This document shows positions 1 through 9,009 of a stretch of DNA of 42,230 nt, in pieces. The notes beneath the pieces were generated by a model. The model did not search any database, had not been told where the DNA came from, and saw only the letters and a list, made by a program, of their open reading frames with translations. The translations under genes were made by a program, and so were the position numbers. How positions within the stretch are numbered: the first letter of the stretch is position 1; each line of letters opens with the position of its first letter. The stretch covers positions 1 through 42,230 of the forward strand of contig CAMZLG010000079.1 of the NCBI GenBank assembly GCA_947311495.1, written 5' to 3'. The stretch comes from an uncultured Zetaproteobacteria bacterium (GTDB lineage Bacteria > Pseudomonadota > Zetaproteobacteria > Mariprofundales > Mariprofundaceae).

Positions 1-932
1 AGTGGATTGTGCCCACCAATGTTGACCAAACTTCCACCAATAAACACCACATCAGCAATGGTATATAATGATACAAGCACACCCATAGCATCAATGAGTA
101 TCACATCTTCATGCCCTGTTCGTTCATCTGCATATCGCGTGTAGCTAAATCCATGCTCATCTAATAATTGGGCAACATCTGCAAAACGTTCAGGATGACG
201 CGGTACAATCACGGTTAACAAATTGGACTGTTTTTGCTTCCAAGTGGTTAGCTGTTCTAAAATTTGTGTCTCTTCATTGTCATGGGTGCTGGCGATAATT
301 AAAATAGGGCGCTTGCCAGTGGGGTCAATCCATTGGCGAACTTGGGTTGCATCAATATCGGGTGTTTGCACGGCAAATTTTAAATTACCCACGGTTTTAA
401 TCTTGTGTTTAGCGACACCCATGGCTTCCAGGCGGTCAGCATCAACCGCGCTTTGCGCAAGGAATAATGACACAGGGTTTAACCAACGCGACCAAAGTTT
501 GCGTGTTTTGTAATACTTGGGAAATGAGCGGTCGGATATGCGCGTATTCACACCAACAACAGGTACGTTTTGTTTTTTACAGGCTTTGAGCATACCCGGC
601 CAAAATTCGGTTTCATTTAATAAAAGTAGGCTGGGTTGCAAATGTTTAACGAAACGCGCCATCAAAAAAGGTAAATCCCAAGGGAGCCAACTTTTGCTGA
701 TTTTATCTTTAAATAATCGCTCAGCATGGGCGTAACCTGTTCGGGTGACAACGGTTAAGTGAACCTGCTTTTTAGCGTCCAAAAGTTTGTTGATTAGTGG
801 TGCGACTGATGCAACTTCACCCATGGAACAGGCATGAACCCAAACCGTGTCTTTTTGTACAGAAGGACGCTGAAACGTCATATGTTGTTGCCACTTGGAG
901 GCTCGCATACTATATATAGTGTTCCTTGTCAT
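1..932 (-). CDS. waaA: 3-deoxy-D-manno-octulosonic acid (Kdo) transferase, partial (C-terminus beyond left edge)
   Basis: WaaA/KdtA transfers Kdo from CMP-Kdo onto lipid A precursor at the inner membrane during lipopolysaccharide synthesis. About 310 residues can be read from the minus strand and the frame stays open to the left edge. Visible family marks are HACSMGEV near residue 35-42 with the catalytic-type Glu, NETEFWPG, the second-domain segment IASTHDNEE, VPRHPERF, and GGSLVNIGGHNP at the edge, which is the CMP-Kdo binding region. Full-length members have about 420 residues, so roughly 110 are missing. From the ATG at 932 the protein lacks the usual hydrophobic N-terminal anchor. A short upstream frame starting at an ATG near 979 (MALVSKLYQG...) runs into a TGA at the same place and would join if one A were added to the A5 run. 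A start-site difference or a frameshift is therefore possible. Identity is certain; the exact start is not. Confidence 0.9.
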   Translation of the reverse strand, partial: MTRNTIYSMRASKWQQHMTFQRPSVQKDTVWVHACSMGEVASVAPLINKLLDAKKQVHLTVVTRTGYAHAERLFKDKISKSWLPWDLPFLMARFVKHLQPSLLLLNETEFWPGMLKACKKQNVPVVGVNTRISDRSFPKYYKTRKLWSRWLNPVSLFLAQSAVDADRLEAMGVAKHKIKTVGNLKFAVQTPDIDATQVRQWIDPTGKRPILIIASTHDNEETQILEQLTTWKQKQSNLLTVIVPRHPERFADVAQLLDEHGFSYTRYADERTGHEDVILIDAMGVLVSLYTIADVVFIGGSLVNIGGHNP

Positions 933-1083
933 TTTTGTATGAAAACATAACCCTGATATAGCTTTGAAACAAGTGCCATTGTTTTTTTATCACACTTCAA
1001 CCACACCAACCATTGACATGCGCTTATCCCCAACTAACGCTCAAGTGATGGCAATGCCATAATAAATAAAGGGAAAGGGGCGT

Positions 1084-1947
1084 ATGATGCAGTTAAAAAG
1101 AAACCTGGAGACACCAAAAAATAGGGGAGAACATTATTCTTCATTGGATATTACCTATGAAGATGAATATGAGTTGGCATGGTATAGAATGAATGCGCAT
1201 CCAAGACCGTGTTTTACACCAGAGGTTGTCCAAAATATTCAAGACTGGTTTGATGGTATTATGTCTGGGAAGAATAGTCGCTCAGAAAGCTTAAAGTACC
1301 TTGTGATGGGTTCATCCATATCGAATGTATTCTGTCTAGGTGGCGATTTACATCTATTTTTAGATTTAATTCGTTCTAAAAATAGAGAGAGTATCTACAA
1401 ATATGATGAGGCATGTATTAGAGCGATGTATCAAATACATACTGATTTGAATAGAGATATAACTACGATTGCGCTTGTTCAAGGTGATGCTTTAGGTGGT
1501 GGATTTGAAGGTGTATTGGCGAATGATATTATTATCGCTGAGAAAAGTGCAAAAATGGGGCTTCCTGATATTTTGTTTAATCTATTCCCTGGTGCAGGTG
1601 CATATAGTTTTTTATCTCGAAAAATAGGTATGGTTGAAGCAGAACGTATGGTTTTGGGCGGTAAGTTATACAGTGCAGAAGAAATGTATAATTTGGGCGT
1701 GGTTGATATTTTAGTGGATGATGGAGAAGGTGAACAAGCAGTTTATGACTATATCAAAAAAGAGAATAGACAGAGAAATGGAAGAAGAGCTTTTAGAAAA
1801 ACAAAAAGGTTGAATAACCCAGTGACTTTGGATGAACTACTGATGGGTGCAGATATTTGGGCAGACACAGCTATGAAGCTTGAGAAAAAAGATTTGCGCA
1901 TGATGGAACGCTTGGTTAAGCGGCAGTCTGCTAAATCTGCAAGCTAA
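1084..1947 (+). CDS. rpfF: RpfF-like DSF synthase (crotonase superfamily)
   Basis: RpfF makes cis-2-unsaturated fatty-acid signals (diffusible signal factor, DSF) from acyl-ACP by combined dehydratase and thioesterase activity. The 287-residue protein matches the family along its length: FCLGGDLHLF near 83-92, ALVQGDALGGGFE at 130-142, GLPDILFNLFPGAGAYSF at 159-176, LYSAEEMYNLGVVD, and the C-terminal IWADTAMKL...MMERLVKRQS. Catalytic Glu142 (Glu141 in Xanthomonas) is present. The residue equivalent to the second catalytic Glu161 is Asp162 here, a conservative but notable change. There are two adjacent ATGs at 1084 and 1087; the AAAGGGG at 1074-1080 is spaced better for the second. The gene converges with rpfC with only five bases between the stops, as in Xanthomonas, which supports the functional pairing. 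No acyl-CoA ligase rpfB is visible beside it. Confidence 0.9.
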   Translation: MMQLKRNLETPKNRGEHYSSLDITYEDEYELAWYRMNAHPRPCFTPEVVQNIQDWFDGIMSGKNSRSESLKYLVMGSSISNVFCLGGDLHLFLDLIRSKNRESIYKYDEACIRAMYQIHTDLNRDITTIALVQGDALGGGFEGVLANDIIIAEKSAKMGLPDILFNLFPGAGAYSFLSRKIGMVEAERMVLGGKLYSAEEMYNLGVVDILVDDGEGEQAVYDYIKKENRQRNGRRAFRKTKRLNNPVTLDELLMGADIWADTAMKLEKKDLRMMERLVKRQSAKSAS

Positions 1948-1952
1948 GTTAG

Positions 1953-4469
1953 CTACTCTGGTGTAGCACCCTTACATTTGTTGAGATAGAGGGTTAGTTC
2001 TTGCCTACAAGCTTGCACTGCTTGATGAATATCAGTGGTGCAAGCATTCATGGTTGCCTTATCGATGTTAGACAAGGCTTCTACTCTTTCACAAGCAAAT
2101 TGAACGGCAATACATCCAAGCATACCTGATGCCCCTTTAAGGCTATGAATAACTTGTAAGAAAGTTTGGGTATCACCCTGTTGCGAAGCTAATTGAAGCT
2201 TGGTTAGTTTTTCTTCAGTATGCCCCAAGAACCTTTCAATAAGACCTTCGGTAAACCCGTCTCGGCGACTCATGCTTTGGAGTTTATCAAGCACGTTTAC
2301 ATCAATATGTTGCCAAGATGTTGCTTGTGCATGGGTTTGTTGCATGTGTTTGATTGGTTGTGATGAATTTTTAGGTTGAATGAGTTTATCAATGGCTTGT
2401 GCGAGTTTTTCATGTTCAATCGGTTTGGTGAGATATGCATCAGCACCCGCATCCAAACATTCGTTGATATTGACCGAAGTAGCATCGGCAGAAAGCATAG
2501 CCATGGGTAAATGGCGATTTGTTTCAAGGAAACGATAAGCTTTGAGTACATCCAAACCAGACATGTTTGGCATATTGATGTCCAAGAGTGCCAAATCAAA
2601 ATCATGCTCCGTATCCAGTGCATCCAATGCCAATTCCCCATCTTCAACTAAGGTGATGCGGTGGCCCATAATTTCGATAAATTCACGGATAACGATTTGA
2701 TTTACTTCATTATCTTCAGCCACCAAAATATGTAGCCCTGATGTTTGGTTTTGTTGTTTGGCTGCAATAGAGGGCAGGTTGTGCTGTTGAGTTTGACCGA
2801 TGCATATTTCATGCAACACGTTAAAAAGCAGTGATTCATTTAGGGGTAAAGAAAGCACATCGGCAAAACCTAGCTCAATGAGTTTATTCATAGTGATTGT
2901 ATCAAAGTATTCACCCACCAAAATAAATGAAATCAGTTCAATGTTTGCATCATTTTTGGCGCTTTTGATAAATTGTTCGGCAGACATGCCCAGCTTATCC
3001 GATTCAACGATAACAACATGAAATTCTTGTTGTGATAATTGATGGAATAAATCCAACACATGATTTGCAGTGCTAAGTGTTTGCCCCCAGCGCTGAATAG
3101 GTGTGGTAAATTGAGGTAAAGTATCTTCTTTTAATAAGGTGAGCACGTGTATGTCTGAAAAAGATGCTGCTTTTGCGATTTTTTCTTTGTCTGCTTTTTC
3201 TTGGCACTCTAAGGGTAATTCAAACCAAAATTCTGAACCTTCGCCTTCTTTACTTTCTAAGCCAATTTCACCACCCATCAACGACACAAGCTCTTTGGAA
3301 ATGGTTGTGCCTAGCCCTGTGCCACCATATTGACGTGTGGTTGAAACATCTGCTTGGGTGAAGCTCTCGAATATTTTGGCTTGCTCGCTTTCTGACAGAC
3401 CAATGCCCGTGTCAAAAATACGAAAGCGAAGCCAACAGGTAATACCATCCATGTCTTGTTCAGGAAGCTCTACATGCACACGCACACTGCCATGTTCGGT
3501 AAACTTTAAAGCGTTGCTGATAAAATTAATCAGCACTTGTCGGATATGTAGCTCATCCCCTTTGAGCCTAAAGGGTACATCGTCATTCACATGCGAAGAA
3601 AGCTTTAAACTTTTTTTCTTCGCTTGAGGTAAAAACGTTTGTATGGTGGTGTTGATAAGTATATGCAAATCAAATGTTTTAATTTCTTGTGTTTGTTTGC
3701 CAGCCTCAATTTTTGAAATATCTAATACATCATTAATCAAGGCGAGCAAGGTATGCCCTGAAGACTGAATAAGTTGTGCATAGCCATTTTGTTTCTTATT
3801 GAGTTTGGTCATGGAAAGTAATTCGCTTGCACCAATAATCCCATTGAGTGGGGTACGAAGCTCATGACTCATATTGGCAAGGAACTGCGATTTAGCTTGG
3901 TTGGCTTGTTCGGCTACTTGAATTGCTTGATGTAAGTTTTTCACAAGTTTAGCCATAAATAATGGAACGGCTAAAATGATTACATAGTTTCCTATAGTTG
4001 TATGTAAATGTTGTAACCAGTAAGGATTATAAGCTATAACACAGGAAAACCCGATAACGACTAGTATGGTGGTTAGATAAGTGTATTGAATACCATACCT
4101 AAATCCAAAGCCTGTGATAATCCATAAAAAAATACCAACGAACAAGGTACCTTCTTCTCCATTTGCGTAATATAGACAAATGGAAACGGTGCTTACATCT
4201 GCAATTGCCATTAAAGCCCTACGTAAGTGATTTGTATCAGGGGATAAAGTTGACCAAATAAGAAATGATATTGCTGTAATAAGGTATATAGAAGAAACTG
4301 TAAAAAGTATGCTGTTTTCAGAGTTGAAGAAGTAGATGAATATAGCAATAACAATAAAAAGGCGAGTAAGTGATTGTGACCACTCAGGACTTGCTTTTGC
4401 AAGTTGGATTTGGGAAATAAAGTTCTTCTTTTGCACAGTTATTCGGCAAGCATAACATGAGAAATGCAC
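1953..4469 (-). CDS. rpfC: RpfC-like hybrid sensor histidine kinase (DSF receptor) with receiver and HPt domains
   Basis: RpfC is the membrane sensor for DSF and, in Xanthomonas, also restrains RpfF by direct binding. The 838 residues show an N-terminal region with about five hydrophobic segments (35-175). It contains RpfC-like stretches [11 protein letters not shown] and NPYW...ILAVPLF. Then come HisKA with [12 protein letters not shown] (His202), an HATPase (N-box NALKF 319-323, DTGIG, GGTGLGT), a degenerate receiver (about 438-557), a canonical receiver (578-697, ALLDINMP with Asp630, TKP), and a C-terminal HPt (His775 in [11 protein letters not shown]). Xanthomonas RpfC has one receiver and about 726 residues, so the extra pseudo-receiver explains the added length. 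In it the acceptor position reads VIVES, with no Asp. The start is a GTG at 4469 with AGGA just upstream; a second GTG is 11 codons inside. The usual output partner RpfG (HD-GYP) is not in the window. Confidence 0.88.
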   Translation of the reverse strand: MHFSCYACRITVQKKNFISQIQLAKASPEWSQSLTRLFIVIAIFIYFFNSENSILFTVSSIYLITAISFLIWSTLSPDTNHLRRALMAIADVSTVSICLYYANGEEGTLFVGIFLWIITGFGFRYGIQYTYLTTILVVIGFSCVIAYNPYWLQHLHTTIGNYVIILAVPLFMAKLVKNLHQAIQVAEQANQAKSQFLANMSHELRTPLNGIIGASELLSMTKLNKKQNGYAQLIQSSGHTLLALINDVLDISKIEAGKQTQEIKTFDLHILINTTIQTFLPQAKKKSLKLSSHVNDDVPFRLKGDELHIRQVLINFISNALKFTEHGSVRVHVELPEQDMDGITCWLRFRIFDTGIGLSESEQAKIFESFTQADVSTTRQYGGTGLGTTISKELVSLMGGEIGLESKEGEGSEFWFELPLECQEKADKEKIAKAASFSDIHVLTLLKEDTLPQFTTPIQRWGQTLSTANHVLDLFHQLSQQEFHVVIVESDKLGMSAEQFIKSAKNDANIELISFILVGEYFDTITMNKLIELGFADVLSLPLNESLLFNVLHEICIGQTQQHNLPSIAAKQQNQTSGLHILVAEDNEVNQIVIREFIEIMGHRITLVEDGELALDALDTEHDFDLALLDINMPNMSGLDVLKAYRFLETNRHLPMAMLSADATSVNINECLDAGADAYLTKPIEHEKLAQAIDKLIQPKNSSQPIKHMQQTHAQATSWQHIDVNVLDKLQSMSRRDGFTEGLIERFLGHTEEKLTKLQLASQQGDTQTFLQVIHSLKGASGMLGCIAVQFACERVEALSNIDKATMNACTTDIHQAVQACRQELTLYLNKCKGATPE

Positions 4470-4611
4470 CCATTCCTACCACTAATATAAGAAATGATAA
4501 GGTTTTTGCATGGTAATAATCTGTTATTCATAAGTGTGATAGCCCAATCGTTGCATTTGTTTTTATGTGTCATAAAAGCAAGCAATTTAGCTGCCATAAA
4601 GCGTTAAGTGG

Positions 4612-5166
4612 TTAAAACATACCCAATTGTAACTTGGCTTCATCACTCATCATCGCTCTGTCCCATGGCGGTTCAAACACGAGTTCAACATGCACATCTG
4701 TTACATTTTCAACGTCCAATGTTTTGGCGCGTACATCATCCACAATAAATGGCCCCATGCCGCAACCTGGTGCGGTTAAGGTCATGGTGATGTCTACGTT
4801 ATTACCACCTTCATCGGTGTCCACAATATGCACATCATAAACCAAACCTAAGTTGACAATATCTACGGGAATTTCAGGGTCATACACCGTTTTGAGCGCA
4901 TCCCAAACTGCACTCTCTTCTACAGGACCTTTGGCAGTTTTGACTTCTTCTTTGGCTTCAGATTTATCATCATCACCAAAACCAAGCGCATCCGCATCTT
5001 TGCCTTCCACGCGGGCAAGGTTGCCATTGACTGATACGGTATACGTGCCGCCAAGCTCTTGGGTGATGGCAACTTGCGCACCTTCAGGGATAATCACAGG
5101 TGTGCCAAGTGGAATTAAAATTGCATCAATATCACGATTGGTTGTAATCATTTGACCAGTTGCCAT
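4612..5166 (-). CDS. sufT: SufT, MIP18/DUF59-domain Fe-S assembly protein
   Basis: SufT proteins help mature iron-sulfur proteins; the exact step is not settled for bacterial members. The 184-residue protein has an N-terminal family-specific region (about 1-65, containing PLGTPVIIPEG), an acidic and lysine-rich linker (about 66-84), and a C-terminal DUF59/MIP18 domain (about 86-180). The domain contains DPEIPVDIVNLGLVYDV, the TLTAPGCGMG segment with the conserved cysteine, and VFEPPWDRAMMSDEAK. It is the last gene of the SUF operon, starting three bases after the sufU stop, so co-expression is very likely. No clear terminator hairpin was found in the 142 bases after its stop. Confidence 0.93.
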   Translation of the reverse strand: MATGQMITTNRDIDAILIPLGTPVIIPEGAQVAITQELGGTYTVSVNGNLARVEGKDADALGFGDDDKSEAKEEVKTAKGPVEESAVWDALKTVYDPEIPVDIVNLGLVYDVHIVDTDEGGNNVDITMTLTAPGCGMGPFIVDDVRAKTLDVENVTDVHVELVFEPPWDRAMMSDEAKLQLGMF

Positions 5167-5169
5167 GCT

Positions 5170-5625
5170 TTACTCCGTTTTCGCTGGTTCGCCAGCATCT
5201 TCAATCGCAGATTTGACGGTATGCCAACATAATGTGGCACATTTGATACGCGATGGAAATTCTTTTACTCCTGCAAGCACAGCAAGTTTACCCAACACAT
5301 CTTCATCGGGTTCATCATCCATATCAGCGGTTGCCATATCATGAAATGCGCCAAATAATGCGTTAAATGCATCCACGGTTTTACCTTTGAGCACTTGGGT
5401 CATTAATGATGCTGAAGCTGTTGAAATCGAGCAGCCTTGCCCTTCAAACTTCACATCTTCAATGATGTTGTCATCGTTAATTTGCAGGTACACATGCAGT
5501 TGGTCGCCACATAACGGGTTAAAACCTTCAGCATCGTGGCTGCATGGCTCTAATTTGCCAAAATTGCGCGGCGCTTTGGTGTGGTCGATAATCACTTCTT
5601 TGTATAAATCGCCTAAACTAAACAT
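5170..5625 (-). CDS. sufU: SufU-type iron-sulfur scaffold or sulfur-transfer protein
   Basis: This NifU-N/IscU-fold protein either builds Fe-S clusters or accepts sulfur from SufS as a zinc protein. The ORF runs to an ATG at 5646. The internal ATG at 5625 gives the normal family N-terminus MFSLGDLYKEVIIDH and has GAGAG at better spacing, so it is preferred. In the longer numbering the conserved ligands are Cys46 and Asp48 (NPLCGD), Cys72 (GQGCSIS) and Cys136 (IKCATLCWHT). The spacing between the second and third cysteines (64 residues) is that of SufU, longer than in IscU. It sits directly downstream of sufS, its usual partner, separated by a stretch holding two inverted GC-rich hairpin repeats. 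Confidence 0.92.
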   Translation of the reverse strand: MFSLGDLYKEVIIDHTKAPRNFGKLEPCSHDAEGFNPLCGDQLHVYLQINDDNIIEDVKFEGQGCSISTASASLMTQVLKGKTVDAFNALFGAFHDMATADMDDEPDEDVLGKLAVLAGVKEFPSRIKCATLCWHTVKSAIEDAGEPAKTE

Positions 5626-5649
5626 TTCTTCTCTCTTTTGTTCCATTTC

Positions 5650-5745
5650 CCCTCTCCCTTTGAAGGGAGAGGGCTAGGGTGAGGGTTGTTACCATATTAA
5701 AACCATCACCCCTCATCCCACCCTTCTCCCCTCAAGGGTAGAAGG
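5650..5745. repeat. Pair of inverted REP/BIME-like hairpin repeats between sufS and sufU
   Basis: Copy 1 (5650 to about 5686) starts with a near-perfect palindrome, CCCTCTCCCTT/AAGGGAGAGGG, followed by CTAGGGTGAGGG. Copy 2 (about 5701-5745) is the same unit in the opposite orientation and more diverged: stem CCTTCT.CCCT/AGGG.AGAAGG with one mismatch, next to CACCCCTCATCCCACC. Two head-to-head units of this kind form a bacterial interspersed mosaic-like element. Placement inside an operon suggests a possible effect on mRNA stability or on relative sufS and sufU expression; that part is inference. Confidence 0.75.
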
Positions 5746-5758
5746 AGCCAAACCTTCA

Positions 5759-6973
5759 CTATGCAAACATATCCCGTGCTTTTTCAAGTGCAGCAAACAA
5801 CGCATCCACTTCAGCTTCAGTGTTGTAAATCGAAAATGAAGCGCGAGCCGTGGCAGGCACTTTATAAAACTGCATCACAGGCATGGCACAGTGATGCCCA
5901 GCGCGAATTGCTACACCTTCACGGTCTAGAATCGTACCCAAATCATGCGGATGCACACCGTCCAAAACAAAGGAAAGCACACATGCTTTATGTTTTGCCG
6001 TACCAATCTGGCGCAAACCTTCAAAACTTTGAGCCTTTTTAGTGGCGTAAGCTAGCAATTCTTTTTCACGTTTTTCAATGGCTTCAAAACCGATGTTGGA
6101 TATATACTTTAAGGCTTCACCAAAACCAATCACACCTGCGATATTGGGTGTACCTGCCTCAAATTTATGTGGTAACTCGTTGTATTGGGTTTTCTCAAAG
6201 GTCACCATCAAAATCATGTCACCACCACCTTGATACGGTGGCATAGCATTCAACAATTCCTCTTTGGCAATCAATACGCCCACACCTGTTGGACCATACA
6301 TTTTATGCGCGGATGTGGCATAAAAATCAATATCCAAAGCTTGCAAGTCTGTTGCGATGTGAGCGGCAGCTTGTGCGCCATCAATCAATACTTTGGCTCC
6401 AACTTTGTGTGCTTGCTCAATCATTTCAGCAATCGGATTAATCGTACCCAAAGCATTGGACATGTGAACGATGCCAACAAGCTTAGTGCGTTCGTTCAAT
6501 AGTTCGGCATAGGCAGTCAAATCAAGCTCGCCCGCTTCATTCATGGGAATGACTTTAAGCACAGCGCCTGTGCGTTCACACAACATTTGCCAAGGCACGA
6601 TATTAGAATGATGTTCCATGTGTGTAATCAGGATTTCATCACCCTTGCCGATGTTTGCGCCACCCCACGATGATGCGACAAGGTTGATGCTTTCGGTGGT
6701 GCCACGGGTGAAAATTACTTCTTTGGTCGATTTGGCATTGAAGAAATCACGAATGGTTTTACGCGCTGCTTCATAATCTTTGGTGGCGCGTTCTGAAAGA
6801 GAATGCACACCTCTATGGATATTGGAATTATCCTTTTCGTAGTAATGTTTGATCTTATCAATCACACATTGCGGCTTTTGTGTGGTTGCCGCATTATCCA
6901 AATAGACCAGTGGATGCCCAAATACTTCTTGGTGTAGGGTGGGGAAGTCATTGCGAATGTTGTCTATATTCAT
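5759..6973 (-). CDS. sufS: Cysteine desulfurase SufS (group II)
   Basis: SufS is a PLP enzyme that takes sulfur from cysteine to give alanine and an enzyme persulfide for Fe-S cluster assembly. The 404-residue length is standard. Visible features are YLDNAATTQKP near 24-34, RGTTESINLVA at 90-100, THMEHHSN (PLP-stacking His), DGAQAAAH, the PLP-binding lysine in SAHKMYGPTG (Lys224), and the catalytic cysteine in RAGHHCAMP (Cys362). The short loop around that cysteine is typical of group II enzymes. The gene overlaps the sufD stop by four bases (ATGA type), indicating translational coupling. Its sulfur acceptor is presumably the downstream SufU, since no sufE lies in the operon. Confidence 0.97.
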   Translation of the reverse strand: MNIDNIRNDFPTLHQEVFGHPLVYLDNAATTQKPQCVIDKIKHYYEKDNSNIHRGVHSLSERATKDYEAARKTIRDFFNAKSTKEVIFTRGTTESINLVASSWGGANIGKGDEILITHMEHHSNIVPWQMLCERTGAVLKVIPMNEAGELDLTAYAELLNERTKLVGIVHMSNALGTINPIAEMIEQAHKVGAKVLIDGAQAAAHIATDLQALDIDFYATSAHKMYGPTGVGVLIAKEELLNAMPPYQGGGDMILMVTFEKTQYNELPHKFEAGTPNIAGVIGFGEALKYISNIGFEAIEKREKELLAYATKKAQSFEGLRQIGTAKHKACVLSFVLDGVHPHDLGTILDREGVAIRAGHHCAMPVMQFYKVPATARASFSIYNTEAEVDALFAALEKARDMFA

Positions 6974-8217
6974 GAACCTAACATTTCCTCCAAATTATCG
7001 CCGTGTGGCAATTTGGCAAATGCAGCCTTTTCCACATAACTGCGCACCGTTTGATTGCTCATCGCCACCAACACTTCATCAGCAAAAGCGAAGGTTAATA
7101 ATTCTTGCGCTGCTTCTGCTGAAATACCACGCGAGCGAAGATAAAACAGTTGTTTATCATCAAGCTGACCAATGGTTGCACCGTGGGCGCATTTCACATC
7201 ATCATTATAAATTTCAAGTTCAGGTTTGGTGTCGATTTCAGCATGTTTGGATAATAAAATATTACCATTGCTCATGTTGGAATCGGTCTTAACCGCACCT
7301 TCATGTACCATCACTTTACCATTAAACACACCATGCGAACGCCCATCAAGCACAGTGCGATAAAGCTCGCGGCTGGTGCAATGCGGGGCTTTATGGTCGA
7401 TGCGGGTATGATGATCGGCATGTTGCCTTCCGCCCAACACAAATAAACCGTTCAAGTCGCAAGATGCGCCTTCACCGTGTAAATTGACCACCAAATCCGT
7501 GCGCGATAATGCTGCGCCAAGTTCTACACCATGAAAGGTGTAGCTTGAACCTTTGCATTGTTTGACCTGCACACGCGCTACATGTGATTGTTTGTCGCCT
7601 TCTTGTTGAATGCGGCTGTGCTCTAAATGTGCTTCGGCTTTGAGTGCGACAAAGCTGCATGAGTTGCTCAGCGCTTTGTTATCACCTGCGCTGATAAAGT
7701 GTTCAATAATTTCAGCTTGTGCATGTTGACCAATCATAAAACTATGGCGAACTACATTGCTTTGGTTGCTGATATGCAAGATATACAAAGGTTTGGTCAA
7801 AATCGCATTGTCTGCCAAAATAATCACAGAACCATCACTGGCTTTGGCAGCATTATAGGCATTAAAGCCATTCATCAATGGCGCTTGGGTGTCCACAGTG
7901 AATAGCTTGGCAATGCCTTTGGCATCTTCACCCACACTGTTTTTCTCCAACTCAGCCAAAGATAGAATGCTCACACCTTCAGGTAAATCTGATTCGGCCT
8001 CGGCAAACATGCCATTGATAAAGACCATGCGGTAAGCATCAAGCCCATTGATGCCCATATCTTTGATGTGAATGTTTTCGTCTATTGGTGTTGGCTGCAA
8101 TAAATCTTTAAGGCGCGAAGCATCGGTGTATTTCCAATCTTCATCGCGCAAGGTGGGTAAACCAAGTTTTTCAAACAGGTTTAGGGCATCTTGTCGGGTT
8201 TGTTCGATAACACTCAT
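6970..8217 (-). CDS. sufD: SufD, Fe-S cluster assembly scaffold subunit
   Basis: SufD pairs with SufB and the ATPase SufC in the SufBC2D scaffold complex. The C-terminal half shows the SufBD beta-helix core: [15 protein letters not shown] near 270-285, [21 protein letters not shown], and the end segment [24 protein letters not shown]. The ORF could start at 8235, but the ATG at 8217 ([10 protein letters not shown]) makes a four-base ATGA overlap with the sufC stop and gives a normal N-terminus, so it is preferred (415 residues). The conserved His and Cys near the C-terminus (KCAHG) correspond to the SufD residues linked to cluster assembly. Co-transcribed with sufC and sufS. Confidence 0.96.
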   Translation of the reverse strand: MSVIEQTRQDALNLFEKLGLPTLRDEDWKYTDASRLKDLLQPTPIDENIHIKDMGINGLDAYRMVFINGMFAEAESDLPEGVSILSLAELEKNSVGEDAKGIAKLFTVDTQAPLMNGFNAYNAAKASDGSVIILADNAILTKPLYILHISNQSNVVRHSFMIGQHAQAEIIEHFISAGDNKALSNSCSFVALKAEAHLEHSRIQQEGDKQSHVARVQVKQCKGSSYTFHGVELGAALSRTDLVVNLHGEGASCDLNGLFVLGGRQHADHHTRIDHKAPHCTSRELYRTVLDGRSHGVFNGKVMVHEGAVKTDSNMSNGNILLSKHAEIDTKPELEIYNDDVKCAHGATIGQLDDKQLFYLRSRGISAEAAQELLTFAFADEVLVAMSNQTVRSYVEKAAFAKLPHGDNLEEMLGS

Positions 8218-8960
8218 TTGTTTTCTTTCACCCAATCATAACCATGTTCTTCAAGTTCAAGTGCTAATGATTTATCACCTGTTTTTTGAATCATACCATC
8301 CGCCAAGACATGCACAAAATCAGGTTCGATATAGTCGAGCAGGCGTTGGTAATGGGTAATCATCACCATCGCTCTGTCGGGTGAGCGTAATTTATTCACA
8401 CCACCAGCCACAATGCGAAGGGCATCAATATCCAAACCAGAATCGGTTTCATCCAATAAGGCTAACGATGGTTCAAGCACTGCCATTTGGAAAATTTCGT
8501 TGCGTTTTTTCTCACCACCAGAGAAACCTTCATTCACAGAGCGGCTTAGGAAAGATGGGTCAAGCTCAACCAATTTGGCTTTTTCCTTGACGGTTTGCAT
8601 AAAATCAAAGGCATCCAACTCTTCCAAACCTTGATGTTTGCGCTTGGCATTCACGCCAGCTTTGAGCAGGTAAGTATTATTCACACCTGGAATTTCAACG
8701 GGATATTGAAACGCAAGGAATACACCCGCCCAAGCCCGCTCTTCAGGGCTCATTTCGAGCAAGTCATCATTTTTGTAGGTAATCGAACCTGATGTGATTT
8801 CGTAACCATCGCGCCCAGCAATCACATTGGATAATGTGGACTTGCCTGCACCATTGGGCCCCATGATGGCATGAACTTCACCTGCATTGATGGTGAGGTT
8901 CAAACCTTTAAGAATTTTCTTGCCGTCAACGGAGACGTGTAAATCTTTAACTTCTAACAT
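8214..8960 (-). CDS. sufC: SufC, Fe-S assembly ABC-type ATPase
   Basis: SufC is the soluble ABC ATPase that drives conformational change in SufB-SufD during cluster assembly. The 248-residue protein shows Walker [10 protein letters not shown] (Lys40), the Q-loop region [11 protein letters not shown], the SufC-type signature [16 protein letters not shown], Walker [16 protein letters not shown] and the switch histidine in MITHYQRLL. All motifs are intact. It is separated from sufB by the inserted GxxExxY gene, whereas sufB and sufC are normally adjacent. It therefore depends on readthrough of the insertion or on a promoter within it. Confidence 0.97.
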   Translation of the reverse strand: MLEVKDLHVSVDGKKILKGLNLTINAGEVHAIMGPNGAGKSTLSNVIAGRDGYEITSGSITYKNDDLLEMSPEERAWAGVFLAFQYPVEIPGVNNTYLLKAGVNAKRKHQGLEELDAFDFMQTVKEKAKLVELDPSFLSRSVNEGFSGGEKKRNEIFQMAVLEPSLALLDETDSGLDIDALRIVAGGVNKLRSPDRAMVMITHYQRLLDYIEPDFVHVLADGMIQKTGDKSLALELEEHGYDWVKENK

Positions 8961-8980
8961 TATTTATTTCCTCTTTTAGT

Positions 8981-9006
8981 AACCACAAAGGCACAAAGAC
9001 ACAAAG
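8981..9006. repeat. Left copy of 26-bp inverted repeat flanking the GxxExxY gene
   Basis: The sequence begins AACCACAAAG and continues with two further CACAAAG units. It is the reverse complement of 9395-9420 with one mismatch (G for A at the eleventh base). The repeat itself has a 7-8 base periodicity (ACACAAAG). Together the two copies bracket the GxxExxY reading frame almost exactly. Confidence 0.9.
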
Positions 9007-9009
9007 TTT

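Noticed and set aside
223-735. Two plus-strand open frames (96 and 72 codons)
   Set aside because: They lie antisense to the clearly coding waaA frame and show no family features.
1948-1952. Terminator between rpfF and rpfC
   Set aside because: Only five bases separate the stops; the AGCTAA-G-TTAGCT symmetry there lacks the GC stem and T run of a terminator.
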